A stretch of DNA of 64,000 bases. It comes from Prochlorococcus marinus str. MIT 0912. GTDB taxonomy: Bacteria; Cyanobacteriota; Cyanobacteriia; PCC-6307; Cyanobiaceae. A program made the position numbers and the translations under genes. The notes beneath the pieces are model-generated. The model did not search any database, was not told the DNA's origin, and saw nothing but the letters and a program-made list of their open reading frames with translations. The stretch is from contig NZ_CP114783.1 of the NCBI RefSeq assembly GCF_027359595.1, positions 1,116,001 to 1,180,000 on the forward strand, written 5' to 3'. Every line of letters starts with the position of its first letter. Position 1 is the stretch's first letter. Below, in pieces: positions 27,455 through 39,621 of this stretch.

Positions 27455-28702
27455 ATGATGGAGAAACTCCATCGAGTTGTTATTACAGGTCTTGGTGCCA
27501 TTACTCCAATTGGTAATGACCTCGAAAGTTACCTCCAAGGACTTAAATCCGGGAGGAACGGGGTGGATAAAACAACACTCTTTGACGCCTCATCCCATGC
27601 TTGCAGATTTTCAGCAGAGGTTAAAAGTTTTGACCCTACCGGCAAGTTAGAGCCAAAAGAATCCAAGAGGTGGGATCGTTTCTCAAAATTTGGAGTCATT
27701 GCAGCAAAAGAAGCTCTGAATCATTCAGGGCTAGTAATTAACAGCTCCAATGCTGGAAGAATTGGAGTAATTATTGGCTCTGGAGTTGGCGGATTGCTGA
27801 CTATGGAAACCCAAGCTCATGTTTTAGACAACAAAGGAGCTAGTCGCGTTAGTCCATTCACTGTTCCCATGATGATTCCCAACATGGCTACTGGACTAGC
27901 GGCAATTGCACTGGGCGCTAAAGGTCCAAGTTCAGCTGTTTCAACTGCTTGTGCAGCGGGTTCAAATGCCATTGGTGATGCATTCAGGCTGCTACAACTA
28001 GGAAAAGCAGATGCAATGGTTTGTGGTGGAGCGGAAGCAAGTATCACTCCTTTAGGGGTCGCAGGCTTTGCTAGTGCCAAGGCACTATCTTTCAGAAATG
28101 ATGATCCAAGTACAGCTAGTAGACCCTTTGATTCTCAAAGAGATGGATTCGTAATTGGAGAAGGCGCAGGAGTGTTAATTTTAGAAACTCTTGACCATGC
28201 ATTAAAAAGAGACGCAACAATTCATGCAGAAATTATTGGTTATGGGACCACATGTGATGCCCATCACATTACTTCTCCTACTCCAGGAGGAGTAGGAGGT
28301 GCAGAAGCTATGAAACTTGCATTAATTGATGGACAAATCAATCCAGAAGAAGTCGATTACATTAATGCTCATGGGACTAGCACTCCAGCCAATGACAGTA
28401 ATGAAACATCTGCGATAAAAAGCGCTTTAGGAAATCATGCGTATCAAGTGCCTATAAGCTCAACGAAATCAATGACAGGCCACCTATTAGGAGGTTCTGG
28501 AGGAATAGAAGCTGTTGCTTGTGCTCTGGCAATAAAACATGAAATAATTCCGCCAACAATTAATTACTCCAATCCAGACCCAAATTGTGATCTTGATTAT
28601 GTGCCCAACAAAGCAAGAGAGAAGAAATTAAACGTCGTACTATCCAACTCATTCGGATTTGGCGGTCATAATGTCTGTCTAGCTTTTCGACAAATGATCT
28701 AA
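27455..28702 (+). CDS. fabF: 3-oxoacyl-[acyl-carrier-protein] synthase II
   Basis: Condensing enzyme extending fatty acyl-ACP chains. The 415-residue protein has the active-site Cys in STACAAGSNAIGDA and the two catalytic histidines in YINAHGTSTPANDSNE and KSMTGHLLGGSGGIEA. The start at ATG 27455 (or 27458) follows a GAGG sequence by 5 bases; the open frame reaching into acpP is not a plausible start. Its position just behind acpP is the usual one. Confidence 0.96.
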   Translation: MMEKLHRVVITGLGAITPIGNDLESYLQGLKSGRNGVDKTTLFDASSHACRFSAEVKSFDPTGKLEPKESKRWDRFSKFGVIAAKEALNHSGLVINSSNAGRIGVIIGSGVGGLLTMETQAHVLDNKGASRVSPFTVPMMIPNMATGLAAIALGAKGPSSAVSTACAAGSNAIGDAFRLLQLGKADAMVCGGAEASITPLGVAGFASAKALSFRNDDPSTASRPFDSQRDGFVIGEGAGVLILETLDHALKRDATIHAEIIGYGTTCDAHHITSPTPGGVGGAEAMKLALIDGQINPEEVDYINAHGTSTPANDSNETSAIKSALGNHAYQVPISSTKSMTGHLLGGSGGIEAVACALAIKHEIIPPTINYSNPDPNCDLDYVPNKAREKKLNVVLSNSFGFGGHNVCLAFRQMI

Positions 28703-28758
28703 TCAATTTCATTTTCACTTTCCACTTAAATTTCTTTTCCACCACTCACTAATTCAAA

Positions 28759-30771
28759 ATGGTTGCCTTGACTACTTCCTTAGACACACTTTGCATAAAT
28801 AGCATCAGGATGCTCGCTGTTGATGCAATTAATAAATCCAAAAGTGGTCACCCTGGACTCCCTATGGGTTGTGCACCAATGGGTTATGCATTGTGGGACA
28901 AGCACTTGCGTCATAATCCAAAAAACCCAAAATGGTTTAATCGCGACAGATTTGTTCTTTCAGCAGGACATGGATGCATGCTTTTGTATGCTCTTCTCCA
29001 TTTAACTGGTTATGAGTCTGTCTCCATTGAAGATATAAAAGAATTTAGACAATGGGGGGCTAAAACTCCAGGTCATCCAGAAACCTTCGAAACTCCTGGT
29101 GTTGAAGTAACTGCGGGACCTTTGGGAGCAGGAATTTCAAATGCAGTTGGACTAGCTATTGCGGAAGCACATTTGTCTGCAAAATTCAATAAGCCTGATT
29201 CAACAGTTGTAGACCATTACACCTATGTGATCATGGGAGATGGATGCAATCAAGAGGGAATATCTTCCGAAGCCTGTTCTCTTGCTGGTCATTTAAAACT
29301 TGGAAAATTAATAGCTTTATATGATGACAATCACATCACTATTGATGGAAGAACTGACGTCTCATTTACTGAGGATGTATTAAAAAGATATGAAGCATAT
29401 GGATGGCATGTACAAGAAATTCCTGAGGGAAATACAGACGTAGAAGGGATATCTAAAGCTATTGAAAATGCCAAGGCTGTCACAGATAAGCCATCCATAA
29501 TCAAAGTAACTACAACGATTGGGTACGGTTCACCCAATAAAAGTGATACCGCAGGTATTCATGGCGCCCCTTTAGGTGAAGAAGAAGCGGAACTAACAAG
29601 AAAACAACTGGGCTGGCCTTACAAACCTTTCGAGGTTCCCCAAGATGCATACGATCAATATCGACAAGCCATTCAAAAAGGAGCACAACTTGAAGAGGAG
29701 TGGAATCAAACCCTTACTAAATATAAAGAAAAATATCCTAATGAAGCATCTCAATTTGAGCGTATGTTGAGAGGCGAACTACCTGAGGGTTGGGATAAAG
29801 ATTTACCAACTTATTCAGCAGATGATCAAGGAGTTGCCACTAGAAAACATTCTCAAATATGTCTAGGTGCCCTTGGTCCTAACATTCCTGAACTAATAGG
29901 AGGTTCTGCTGATTTAACACACTCAAATTACACAGATATAAAAGGTGAAACTGGATCTTTCCAATATGACAGTCCTGAAAAACGTTATTTACATTTTGGT
30001 GTAAGAGAACATGCCATGGCAGCCATATTGAATGGTATTGCTTATCACGATAGTGGTTTAATTCCCTACGGTGGAACATTCTTAGTATTCGCAGACTATA
30101 TGAGAGGATCAATGCGTCTTTCAGCTCTTAGTGAGCTTGGGGTTATTTATGTTTTAACCCATGATTCTATAGGTGTTGGTGAAGATGGCCCAACACATCA
30201 ACCCATAGAAACCATTCCATCATTAAGAGCAATGCCAAATATGATGGTTTTCCGTCCAGGAGATGGCAATGAAACCAGCGGCGCTTATAAAGTTGCAATT
30301 AAAAATCGTAAGAGACCAAGTTCTTTGTGCCTAAGTAGGCAAGGTATGGCCAATCAACAAAATTCATCAGTAGATAAAGTTGCTTTAGGTGGATACATAC
30401 TTGAAGAGTGCAATGGTACGCCTGAACTAATACTTATTGGGACAGGAACTGAGCTCGATTTATGCGTACAAGCAGCGAAAAAGCTAACCACAGAAGGGAA
30501 AAAAGTGCGTGTAGTTTCTATGCCATGCGTTGAACTTTTTGAAGAACAAAGCGAAAGTTATAAAGAAGAAGTTTTACCTACTAACATCAGAAAACGCATA
30601 GTAGTTGAAGCTGCAGAGAGCTTCGGATGGCACAAATATATTGGCCTGGATGGTGACACCGTAACAATGAATAGCTTCGGAGCATCTGCTCCAGGTGGAT
30701 TATGTATGGAAAAATTTGGATTTACAGTAGACAACGTTCTAGAAAAATGCAGAAATCTCCTTAACAAATAA
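28759..30771 (+). CDS. tktA: Transketolase
   Basis: TPP-dependent enzyme of the Calvin cycle and pentose phosphate pathway. The 670-residue protein has [19 protein letters not shown] at residue ~28, the TPP-binding [14 protein letters not shown] segment, DDNHITIDG, and the pyrimidine domain [17 protein letters not shown]. Length is standard. It lies 56 bases behind fabF and is tail to tail with thiC, whose product supplies the thiamine pyrimidine. Confidence 0.97.
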   Translation: MVALTTSLDTLCINSIRMLAVDAINKSKSGHPGLPMGCAPMGYALWDKHLRHNPKNPKWFNRDRFVLSAGHGCMLLYALLHLTGYESVSIEDIKEFRQWGAKTPGHPETFETPGVEVTAGPLGAGISNAVGLAIAEAHLSAKFNKPDSTVVDHYTYVIMGDGCNQEGISSEACSLAGHLKLGKLIALYDDNHITIDGRTDVSFTEDVLKRYEAYGWHVQEIPEGNTDVEGISKAIENAKAVTDKPSIIKVTTTIGYGSPNKSDTAGIHGAPLGEEEAELTRKQLGWPYKPFEVPQDAYDQYRQAIQKGAQLEEEWNQTLTKYKEKYPNEASQFERMLRGELPEGWDKDLPTYSADDQGVATRKHSQICLGALGPNIPELIGGSADLTHSNYTDIKGETGSFQYDSPEKRYLHFGVREHAMAAILNGIAYHDSGLIPYGGTFLVFADYMRGSMRLSALSELGVIYVLTHDSIGVGEDGPTHQPIETIPSLRAMPNMMVFRPGDGNETSGAYKVAIKNRKRPSSLCLSRQGMANQQNSSVDKVALGGYILEECNGTPELILIGTGTELDLCVQAAKKLTTEGKKVRVVSMPCVELFEEQSESYKEEVLPTNIRKRIVVEAAESFGWHKYIGLDGDTVTMNSFGASAPGGLCMEKFGFTVDNVLEKCRNLLNK

Positions 30772-30810
30772 GATCAATCTTTTAATTAAAATTAGTTAAT
30801 CTAATCAAAC

Positions 30811-32234
<1,424 letters not shown>

Positions 32235-32288
32235 CTAAAAAGCTATTGAATAAAAAAGGAGCAATATAATTAAAGATCACAAGATTTC

Positions 32289-32372
32289 ACTTTCCTTACA
32301 CTGGTTTAAACCAGATCAAGTTCAGAGGGTGTGATCTCAGCCATATAGCAAAGCGATATGGCACCCCTAGTG
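32289..32372 (-). promoter_or_regulatory. TPP riboswitch (THI element) controlling thiC
   Basis: On the minus strand the order is CACTAGGGGTGCC, a short variable stem (ATATCGCTTTGCTATAT), GGCTGAGATCACACCCTC, TGAACTTGATCTGG, TTTAAACCAG and TGTAAGGAAAGT. These are the conserved pyrimidine- and pyrophosphate-binding parts of the THI box. The 3' end is 58 bases from the ThiC ATG, leaving little room for a terminator; control of translation start or of a short expression platform is likely. Confidence 0.95.
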
Positions 32373-32438
32373 ATAAATACAAATTAGCTCGAAATCCACA
32401 ACTAAATCCTAAAGTTTTTATAGATAAAAATTTTAGGA

Positions 32439-32660
32439 TTAAAGATTTTGATCATTCATATCTTTTTTTATCTCTAGAAACAACATTCTTCGACGCCTAA
32501 ATCTTCTAACCGCTCCAGTCAAAACCAATCCACCTCCAACAACTAAAGCAGGTAAGGCTTGGATTCTATCTTTGCCCTCTCTATGAAAAAAGCCTGTAAT
32601 TGCCAATAGAATTAGCAGAGGTGCTGATATTGAGATTAATGGGTTACCCAATCTGTTCAT
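32439..32660 (-). CDS. Small membrane protein, 73 aa (possibly DUF3188)
   Basis: A 73-residue protein with two hydrophobic segments (LISISAPLLILLAITGFF and ALPALVVGGGLVLTGAV) separated by a short charged turn, then a strongly basic RRFRRRR patch and an acidic tail. The layout is of a two-span membrane microprotein. I think it belongs to the cyanobacterial DUF3188 group, but this is from memory. It begins 21 bases after the M20 amidohydrolase gene and lies upstream of the thiC riboswitch. Confidence 0.7.
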   Translation of the reverse strand: MNRLGNPLISISAPLLILLAITGFFHREGKDRIQALPALVVGGGLVLTGAVRRFRRRRMLFLEIKKDMNDQNL

Positions 32661-32681
32661 AAAATTTAGCGAATAGATCTA

Positions 32682-33857
32682 TTAGAGAGTTGTCGATGCA
32701 ATAACTAATGTTTGAGACAAAATGTTTATTCCTAATTGGAGGCTTCTTTCATCTAAAGAGAAATGTCCACTGTGCAATGGAGCACAACCTTGATCTCCAG
32801 CGACTCCTAATCTAAACATTGTCCCCGGAACATCTTGCAAGAAGAAAGCAAAATCTTCAGCACCTAATGACGGGTTGTCTAAATAAACAATATTTTTTTC
32901 ATCCATAAAATTCTTCGCACAGTTAGATAACAAACTAGTCAACTTTGGATCGTTATAAACGGGAGGCGCTATCGACTTGAAATTTATTTTAGCTTGACCT
33001 CCGTAATTAGATGCTATGTTTTGTACAATTTTCTCAATCCATTGAGGCAATGTTTCATACAGATTTTTATCAAGACACCTTACTGTGCCGAGAAGCTTAA
33101 CCTTCTCAGCAATAACATTAAAAGCATTTCCTCCTGAAATTTTCCCAAAGCTAATAACCACTGGTTTAAGAGCATCTAAACGCCTACTAATAGCCTCTTG
33201 AAGTCCACTAATAACTTTTGCAGAAATCCAAATTGAATCAATACCTTCATGTGGTCTAGCTCCATGCCCTCCATTACCAACAATATCTATTTCTAATTCA
33301 GCCGCGGCAGCTGTAAAAGTACCACTTCTGATTCCAATCTTACCAACTGACAAATCTGGATAAACATGCACACCAAAAAGAGCTTGAACTCCCTCAAGAA
33401 CCTTTTCAGCTCTCATCCAATTTGCACCTTTAGCAATTTCTTCAGCAGGCTGAAAAATGATTCGTATTCGAGAGTTTGTAAATTTGTTTTTTGCTAAGAC
33501 TTTAGCCACTCCCAAACCGATACAAGTATGTAGATCATGTCCACATGCGTGCATCAAACCTTGAATTGAGGAAGAATAATGTAATCCTGTTCTCTCCTCG
33601 ATTGGCAAAGCATCCATATCAACTCGTAAGCCAAAAACAGGTCCGCTTTTATTCCCCATTTCAGCTACCACTCCCGTTTTACCTACTGCTTCTTTTACTT
33701 CCCAACCTGATTTTCTAAGCTCCCCGGCGACAAGAGCAGCAGTTTGATATTCCTGACCGCTTAGTTCTGGATGGGCATGAAGATGACGACGTAATTGAAT
33801 CAAATCAGGCAGTATATCCTTAGTTAAAGCCTCGATTTTTTTTCCTAAATCTTTCAT
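32682..33857 (-). CDS. M20 family amidohydrolase (N-acyl-amino-acid hydrolase-like)
   Basis: A 391-residue zinc-dependent hydrolase of the HipO/IAA-amino-acid hydrolase group. It has LRRHLHAHPELSGQEYQTA, LRVDMDALPIEERTGL, the metal-binding MHACGHDLHTCIGLGVAKVL and IRIIFQPAEEIAKGA, and the C-terminal HSGHFSLDE block. It probably removes acyl groups from amino acids or peptides; the natural substrate is unknown. It overlaps the TPR gene by 4 bases, pointing to translational coupling in a ruvB-TPR-amidohydrolase unit. Confidence 0.9.
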   Translation of the reverse strand: MKDLGKKIEALTKDILPDLIQLRRHLHAHPELSGQEYQTAALVAGELRKSGWEVKEAVGKTGVVAEMGNKSGPVFGLRVDMDALPIEERTGLHYSSSIQGLMHACGHDLHTCIGLGVAKVLAKNKFTNSRIRIIFQPAEEIAKGANWMRAEKVLEGVQALFGVHVYPDLSVGKIGIRSGTFTAAAAELEIDIVGNGGHGARPHEGIDSIWISAKVISGLQEAISRRLDALKPVVISFGKISGGNAFNVIAEKVKLLGTVRCLDKNLYETLPQWIEKIVQNIASNYGGQAKINFKSIAPPVYNDPKLTSLLSNCAKNFMDEKNIVYLDNPSLGAEDFAFFLQDVPGTMFRLGVAGDQGCAPLHSGHFSLDERSLQLGINILSQTLVIASTTL

Positions 33858-34636
33858 CTATCCTCCAATGCAAGAAATGCAATCAAATCATTTGTAGGTT
33901 TTGGAGGCCATCGGCGAACATTCAATAACCAGTCCTTATCACGGTACCGAATATCTAGTCCAGCAGCGGCAGCCCAATTACTTTCGGCTTCACCTAAGAA
34001 GCCCTTAGACCATAGAAGCGCACTTAATGCTGCTCTCGCATCTGCAAATAAAGGATATTTACGAATTAATATTCTGATTTTCTTTTCAGCGAGTTCAATA
34101 TCACCCAATTGATAAATGGCAAGCGCCTCACTCGATCTAGCCATAGCTATAGCATTATTTGACGAGGCAGCTTGAGAAAAGAATTTCTTCGCTTCAATCC
34201 AATTATCCATGGAGCCCATGACATTACCTAAGTTATATAAAGCTGAAACATCTTTAGGATTCTTATTTAAAACGTATTTATAATCTTTACTGGCGTCATC
34301 CCAACGCTGTAAAGCTTCTTCAGCAATGCCTCTATTCAAATAAGGATCTAAATCTTCAGGTGAAATTTCAATGGCCATAGTTTGATCTCTTATAGCCCCC
34401 TGAGGATCACCAAGAGCAAGACGAATATTGCCTCTATTACTTAATGCAGCGGCATCATTTGGATTCTCCTTCAAGTAAAAGCTCCAATCTTTTTCAGCTT
34501 GAATAAAATCACCATCATTACTTTCTTGAAGAGCTTTCTCGAATAAAAATTTAGGAAGATTCTTGGCTTCGGACTGAAATGGCACAAAAATAAGTGAAAG
34601 TAGAAGTAAAGCTTGAAAAATTTTTATGTTTATCAT
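33854..34636 (-). CDS. Tetratricopeptide-repeat protein with signal peptide
   Basis: A 260-residue protein starting with a clear signal sequence ([20 protein letters not shown]) that suggests export to the periplasm or lumen. After it come about four TPR units, for example [40 protein letters not shown] and [20 protein letters not shown]. Such proteins act as assembly scaffolds; in cyanobacteria several serve photosystem biogenesis, but no specific role can be assigned here. It overlaps ruvB and the amidohydrolase gene by 4 bases each. Confidence 0.88.
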   Translation of the reverse strand: MINIKIFQALLLLSLIFVPFQSEAKNLPKFLFEKALQESNDGDFIQAEKDWSFYLKENPNDAAALSNRGNIRLALGDPQGAIRDQTMAIEISPEDLDPYLNRGIAEEALQRWDDASKDYKYVLNKNPKDVSALYNLGNVMGSMDNWIEAKKFFSQAASSNNAIAMARSSEALAIYQLGDIELAEKKIRILIRKYPLFADARAALSALLWSKGFLGEAESNWAAAAGLDIRYRDKDWLLNVRRWPPKPTNDLIAFLALEDR

Positions 34637-35703
34637 TTATCTTTTCTTGTTGATGAAGTTAGAAGATAGTGTTTTTCAGCTGCTGGAGTAACAACCCTTC
34701 CTCTGGCAGTTCTTTGTAAAAAACCAATTTGCATTAAATAAGGCTCAACTACAGTTTCTAGAGTGGTTGAATCTTCTCCAAGCGCAGCAGCCAAAGTTTC
34801 AAGTCCTACTGGACCACCTTGATATTGATTAACTAACAAGCCTAAATAATTTCTATCTGTTGCATCTAAACCTCTTTCATCTACACGATGTAGATCAAGA
34901 GCATCATTAACAATTTGAACATCAATCATTTTTGAGGAAGAATGAACTTCTGCAAAATCTCTAACTCTTCGTATGAGCCTATTTGCAATTCGAGGAGTAC
35001 CTCGACTTCTTTTTGCTAATTGATGAGATGCATCTTCTGAAATCGATAAATTAATAAGATTCGCAGATCTTTTAATTATGTTTTCAAGTTCCAAATAATT
35101 ATAAAAGTCTAGTCGCTGAGTTATTCCAAAGCGATCTCGCATAGGGGAGCTCAACGCTGCTGGCTTTGTTGTAGCACCAACCAAGGTAAAGGGAGGGATT
35201 TCGATTGATCGCATTCTCGAGGAAGTGCCTTTCCCTACAGTTAAATCCAGCCTTCTATCTTCCATCGCTGGATACAAAAGTTCCTGTGATATTCGATTAA
35301 GCCTGTGAATCTCATCAACAAAAATTAATTCACGTGGCTGCATATTGATCAATAATCCAACAATATCCCTTGGACGTTCAAGTGCAGGCGCACTTGTAAC
35401 TCTAGATTTAACACCTAACTCCTCAGCAATAACCAAAGCCATAGTTGTTTTTCCCAATCCAGGCGGCCCATAAAGCATTAAATGGTCAAGTGCTTCTCCT
35501 CTTGTCAATGATGCTTTAACTGAAATTTCAAGAACTTTCTTTAACTCAGATTGACCTACGAATTCATCAAAAGATTTAGGCCTAAGTGAATCTTGCTTAG
35601 ATGACTTCAGTTCCTCCTTTAAAAGAGTGGAGCCAACCAATCTTTCCTCTCCTTTATCATTAGGAAGAGGCGAATGATTAGTAATTGAAGACAAAATTGC
35701 CAT
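34633..35703 (-). CDS. ruvB: Holliday junction branch migration helicase RuvB
   Basis: AAA+ motor that moves Holliday junctions with RuvA. The 356-residue protein has [20 protein letters not shown], Walker [21 protein letters not shown], Walker [11 protein letters not shown], sensor LVGATTKP and the C-terminal winged helix ([20 protein letters not shown]). I start it at ATG 35703; the frame is open to 35859, but the extra 52 residues are hydrophobic noise antisense to smpB. It is divergent from smpB with 47 bases between starts. Confidence 0.96.
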   Translation of the reverse strand: MAILSSITNHSPLPNDKGEERLVGSTLLKEELKSSKQDSLRPKSFDEFVGQSELKKVLEISVKASLTRGEALDHLMLYGPPGLGKTTMALVIAEELGVKSRVTSAPALERPRDIVGLLINMQPRELIFVDEIHRLNRISQELLYPAMEDRRLDLTVGKGTSSRMRSIEIPPFTLVGATTKPAALSSPMRDRFGITQRLDFYNYLELENIIKRSANLINLSISEDASHQLAKRSRGTPRIANRLIRRVRDFAEVHSSSKMIDVQIVNDALDLHRVDERGLDATDRNYLGLLVNQYQGGPVGLETLAAALGEDSTTLETVVEPYLMQIGFLQRTARGRVVTPAAEKHYLLTSSTRKDK

Positions 35704-35750
35704 TACCGAAGGGTAGTGGCATCTCAACAAAAATGGAGGTAAATAGAAGA

Positions 35751-36248
35751 ATGAGCAAAAAAGGAAAGAAAAAGTCCAAAAAAAATTCCTCAGTTGATGG
35801 AAATCGTCGCTTAGCTGACAATCGACAAGCGAGGTATGAATATGAAATCCTAGAAACACTTGAAACTGGCTTGGAGCTTCTTGGAACCGAAGTTAAATCT
35901 ATAAGAGCAGGAAAAGTTAACTTAAAAGATGGGTTTTGTTTAATTAAACAAAATCAAATTCAACTTCATAATGTTCATATTTCACCTCATAATCATGCCG
36001 GTAAATTTTTCAATCATGAACCTCTAAGAATTAAAAAGCTTCTTGCACACCGAAAAGAAATCGAGAAGTTAAAAATAAGTATAGATAGAAAAGGTTTAAC
36101 ATTAATACCTCTAAGTCTCTATCTGAAAGGCTCATGGATTAAATTAAAAATTGGAGTTGGGAAAGGCAGAAAATTACATGACAAAAGGGATAGAGAGAAA
36201 GTTAATGACTCAAAAAGAGACGTTGCTAATGCTCTAAAGCGTTTTTAA
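35751..36248 (+). CDS. smpB: SsrA (tmRNA)-binding protein SmpB
   Basis: Binds tmRNA for rescue of stalled ribosomes. The 165-residue protein has a basic start ([14 protein letters not shown]), [40 protein letters not shown] and the tail [23 protein letters not shown] 35751 is chosen because a strong GGAGGT lies 12 bases upstream; an in-frame ATG at 35733 overlaps that site. No tmRNA gene is seen in this window. Confidence 0.95.
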   Translation: MSKKGKKKSKKNSSVDGNRRLADNRQARYEYEILETLETGLELLGTEVKSIRAGKVNLKDGFCLIKQNQIQLHNVHISPHNHAGKFFNHEPLRIKKLLAHRKEIEKLKISIDRKGLTLIPLSLYLKGSWIKLKIGVGKGRKLHDKRDREKVNDSKRDVANALKRF

Positions 36249-36314
36249 AATAAAAAATATTAAAATACTTTTTACTAATTTTTTTCAGAAAATTAATAAT
36301 TTAATGATTAATTA

Positions 36315-36566
36315 TTAATTTACATCCAAGCTAACATTTTCAGGTGGAGGTGTTGGGTCAGGATCAGCGATAAGCATATGTTGCAAAACAATTTCAGGAC
36401 GCTCGCTATCTCTCCATCTAATACGATAAGCAGGCATTTTTGTACCCCTGCTTGTCGTTTGCTCAACAGGTTCCATGACCCAACCGCGTCTTGAACGCCC
36501 TTGGGGATTCCGTTTCACAACAGCATCTGCATGCTTGAAACGAAAACCAACTCTCTCGCCACTCAT
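36315..36566 (-). CDS. Conserved hypothetical protein, 83 aa
   Basis: A small basic protein: GERVGFRFKHADAVVKRNPQ, GRSRRGWVMEPVEQTTSRGT and the block AYRIRWRDSERPEIVLQHML, ending in a Pro-rich acidic tail (PDPTPPPENVSLDVN). The alternating pattern suggests an SH3-like beta barrel. It seems conserved in marine picocyanobacteria, with no known function. It lies 41 bases downstream of lysS on the same strand. Confidence 0.75.
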   Translation of the reverse strand: MSGERVGFRFKHADAVVKRNPQGRSRRGWVMEPVEQTTSRGTKMPAYRIRWRDSERPEIVLQHMLIADPDPTPPPENVSLDVN

Positions 36567-36607
36567 CTGTACAAAATCCTTACTCGCCTATTATCCACTG
36601 TGATGGG

Positions 36608-38128
36608 TCACTTTCCAGTTTGTTTTATATTTGATTCGGGCCTTAAAAGTGGAAAAGCTATGACATCTCTTATTGAAGGACTATCAGTTAATAGCATTAC
36701 AAACCTATCTATTCCTATTCCCAGCCCTCCTGTTGGAGGCATTCCTACTTCAAGAGCATTAATAAAATCTTCGTCCAAGCTTTGAGCTTCAAGGTCACCT
36801 GCTTCTTTTTTAGCCTGCTGTAAAAGTAAACGTTCTTTTTGATCTATAGGATCAATTAATTCACTGAAAGCATTAGCTGTCTCTCTGCCAACAATAAAAA
36901 GTTCAAACCTTTCAACTAAACCTTTCTTCGTCCTATGTTTTCGAGCTAATGGAGAAATCTCGATGGGGTAATCCATAACAAATGTAGGTTGAACCAGCTT
37001 AGGCTCCACTACTTGCTCAAAAGCTTCATTAAGAAGTTTCCCAATACTGTCAGCCTTGTCGGGCACTTGAAGCCCCTCTCGAAGCATTGCTGCTTTGACA
37101 TCCTCAACATTAACTCCAAGCGATTCAAAATCAATTCCAGTGAATTCGTGGACTAATTGATGCATCGTTGCTCTTCTCCAAGGAGGCTTCAGATCTATTT
37201 CTTTTTCTTGATAAGTAATCTTGGTGGATCCACAAATCTTTTCGCAAACTGAAGAAAGTAATTTTTCTGTCAATTCCATCATGTCGAAATAATCTGCAAA
37301 GGCCTCATAAATTTCAACAGAAGTAAATTCAGGATTATGCTTAGTGCTAATTCCTTCATTTCTAAAAATCCTTCCAAGTTCATAAACCCTTTGAAATCCA
37401 CCTACCACAAGTCTTTTAAGATGCAATTCCGTTGCAATCCTCAAATACAAAGGCAAATCCAGTGTGTTGTGATGTGTTATGAATGGCCTTGCATCCGCTC
37501 CACCGGCTTCTGATTGTAAAACTGGCGTCTCAATTTCAAGAAAATCTTTTTCATCCAACCATCGTCGAATTGAACTGACTAATAAAGCCCTTGTTCGAAA
37601 AGTTTTTCTTGACTGAGGATTCACAATTAAATCTAAATATCTTTGTCGATAGCGCTTCTCTACATCGGCGAGTCCATGCCATTTATCCGGTAAAGGCTGC
37701 AAAGATTTTGAAAGCATTGACCATTCGAAAACCTTTATAGAAAGTTCACCTCTATCAGTTCTCCTTAATATTCCACTGACCCCTATCCAATCACCAGAGT
37801 CAACAAGAGAGGTAATATTTTCAAAATTATTCTTTGAATTTTCACTATTTTCATTCTGATTTAAAGTCGCTTTTTCCAAAAAAAGTTGAACTGTTCCTGT
37901 TTCATCAGCAAGAGTAAAAAAAGCAAGTTTGCCCATCACTCTTCTAGAAGTCACACGCCCTGCGATTGATACTTCGTCTTTTTTTTCTTCGCCATTTGGC
38001 AAATCTGCATATTTTTTCTGCAAAACATCTGCAGAGTCAGTAGGTCGATAATTCAAACCATAAGGACCTTGCCCAAGGCTTTTTAGTGTTTTGGCCTTCT
38101 CGAGGCGGGTATCTCTTAATTCAGACAA
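36608..38128 (-). CDS. lysS: Lysyl-tRNA synthetase (class II)
   Basis: Charges tRNA-Lys. The 506-residue protein has the N-terminal OB-fold anticodon-binding domain ([20 protein letters not shown]) and the class II core: motif 1 ([19 protein letters not shown]), motif 2 ([20 protein letters not shown]) and motif 3 ([19 protein letters not shown]). Length and order are standard. It follows the response regulator gene by 72 bases. Confidence 0.97.
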   Translation of the reverse strand: MSELRDTRLEKAKTLKSLGQGPYGLNYRPTDSADVLQKKYADLPNGEEKKDEVSIAGRVTSRRVMGKLAFFTLADETGTVQLFLEKATLNQNENSENSKNNFENITSLVDSGDWIGVSGILRRTDRGELSIKVFEWSMLSKSLQPLPDKWHGLADVEKRYRQRYLDLIVNPQSRKTFRTRALLVSSIRRWLDEKDFLEIETPVLQSEAGGADARPFITHHNTLDLPLYLRIATELHLKRLVVGGFQRVYELGRIFRNEGISTKHNPEFTSVEIYEAFADYFDMMELTEKLLSSVCEKICGSTKITYQEKEIDLKPPWRRATMHQLVHEFTGIDFESLGVNVEDVKAAMLREGLQVPDKADSIGKLLNEAFEQVVEPKLVQPTFVMDYPIEISPLARKHRTKKGLVERFELFIVGRETANAFSELIDPIDQKERLLLQQAKKEAGDLEAQSLDEDFINALEVGMPPTGGLGIGIDRFVMLLTDSPSIRDVIAFPLLRPESNIKQTGK

Positions 38129-38200
38129 GGCAATTCATACAAACGGCAGGAATAAACAAGATAAAAGTGAAAAAACCTATCAATTTTGAGCTAATAATCT

Positions 38201-38941
38201 TTAACTGGCAATAGCAGTAGGAAATTCTCCCATTCTTTGAGAAGCGTAGCCAATTCCCCTAACAGTTAAAATTAACTCTGGGTTTCTTGGATCAGGTTCA
38301 AGCTTTCCTCTTAAACGAGCTACGTAGACATCCACAACTCTCAAATCAGCCGCTCTTCTTGGAGGGTAGCCCCAAAGCTGTTCCAAAATTTCTGCTCGAG
38401 GCACAACACGGCCAGGATCACGAAATAATAATTCCAGCAAGCTAAATTCTGTATATGTGAGACCTATTCTGTCTCCTCCTCTACTAACTTGTCTTCTATT
38501 AGTATCTACAACAAGATCACCAAGCTTCATTACTCCTTGACCTGATGGAACCTCTCTTGGCTCATCAACTGTTGGGGCAGGTCCTACTCTTCTCAAAATC
38601 GTCGCAATTCTGGCCTCTAACTCTTTTGGGCTAAATGGTTTAGCAAGATAATCATCAGCACCTAAATCTAAACCTGCAACTCTTTCTGAAATGGCTTCAA
38701 GAGCAGTCAAAAATATTATTGGAACACAAGACTCTGCTCTTATTCTTCTACAAACTGCAAAGCCATCCATCTTAGGGAGCATGACATCCAAAACCACTAA
38801 ATCTGGTGCTTCTTTGTGAAAAACCTCAAGTGCTTGCTCTCCGTCCTGTGCAGATATAACTTGATAACCAGCAAGATTAAGCCTTGTGACCAAGACTTTC
38901 AATACTGCTGGTTCATCATCTACAACCAAAATGCAGGTCAT
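38201..38941 (-). CDS. OmpR/PhoB-type response regulator (RpaB/Ycf27-like)
   Basis: A 246-residue two-domain regulator. The receiver has the acidic pair in ILVVDDEPAV, phospho-acceptor Asp in LVVLDVMLPKMDGF (about residue 52) and the Lys in YLAKPFSPKELEARI. The winged-helix domain (about 130-235) ends LILTVRGIGYASQRM. It resembles RpaB but is divergent from the canonical sequence I remember, for example YPPRRAADLRVVDVYVARLR where RpaB has YTPERHVDTRVVDVHISRLR. No histidine kinase lies nearby. I infer a regulator of the RpaB class, exact orthology undecided. Confidence 0.88.
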   Translation of the reverse strand: MTCILVVDDEPAVLKVLVTRLNLAGYQVISAQDGEQALEVFHKEAPDLVVLDVMLPKMDGFAVCRRIRAESCVPIIFLTALEAISERVAGLDLGADDYLAKPFSPKELEARIATILRRVGPAPTVDEPREVPSGQGVMKLGDLVVDTNRRQVSRGGDRIGLTYTEFSLLELLFRDPGRVVPRAEILEQLWGYPPRRAADLRVVDVYVARLRGKLEPDPRNPELILTVRGIGYASQRMGEFPTAIAS

Positions 38942-39120
38942 GAGATTAGCTGTTGCCTTAGTGACAGGACCATCGAAATTTTATGTCGAAATGGCTTATT
39001 GTTACTTGACGATATCATCTTCAAGTCAGGTATTCAAAGCCATTTGACTAATCTAAAAGACAGAGTCCCCACTAATAAATAAGTATTTATTCTATTTTTA
39101 AAGGTTAAAAAATTTTTGCA

Positions 39121-39621
39121 TTAGTTTTTTTTATAAGCAAGAAGAAGCCACGAAGAGAGAAATGGGGCAACTAATCCAGTAATTATGACCTCAGAAAGTA
39201 ATACATAAATCGACCAAGAATGAAACCAATTATTTCGTAAGATTCTATATAAAATGATTTTTTGGACCCAAATCGAAAGACCTACAAAGGCAGTTCCAAA
39301 GATAGCCATCAAACCAATATTTAGAAATAATTCGATTTTTTTATTATGCAATCCATATGTACTCCAAACCACAGATAAAAGAAGCAAAGATGGAATATAA
39401 GAAACATCGCTAATTGTAAAAGAATCCATAAAAATCCCCAACGAAACTCCGGATACGGCTGCCCTAAAAGGAGGATTATTTAATGAAAATGGCAATAAAA
39501 AAATGACTGGCCAACAGGGTGTTATACCATTTATTTTAAGACAATCTGGAGATATAATGACAAAAGCTGGTAAACAAAATAAATTTAAAAATATTAATAA
39601 TTTCGTATTATTTTTAGTCAT
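39121..39621 (-). CDS. mreD: Rod-shape-determining protein MreD
   Basis: A 166-residue membrane protein with about five hydrophobic segments, including VIFLLPFSLNNPPFRAAVSG and VSLGIFMDSFTI, in line with the short polytopic MreD family. The family is weakly conserved, so the call rests mostly on position: it starts within the last codons of mreC (8-base overlap) in the order mreB-mreC-mreD. It anchors the cell-wall elongation complex. Confidence 0.85.
   Translation of the reverse strand: MTKNNTKLLIFLNLFCLPAFVIISPDCLKINGITPCWPVIFLLPFSLNNPPFRAAVSGVSLGIFMDSFTISDVSYIPSLLLLSVVWSTYGLHNKKIELFLNIGLMAIFGTAFVGLSIWVQKIILYRILRNNWFHSWSIYVLLSEVIITGLVAPFLSSWLLLAYKKN

Noticed and set aside
35704-35859. 52-residue N-terminal extension of RuvB
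   Set aside because: It is Phe/Leu-rich noise antisense to the smpB start; RuvB proteins begin shortly before the FDEFVGQ block.
38816-39082. Possible 88-residue gene on the plus strand beside the response regulator
   Set aside because: Its first half is antisense to the regulator and the rest shows no conserved-looking features. The 179-base gap 38942-39120 is treated as regulatory or empty.
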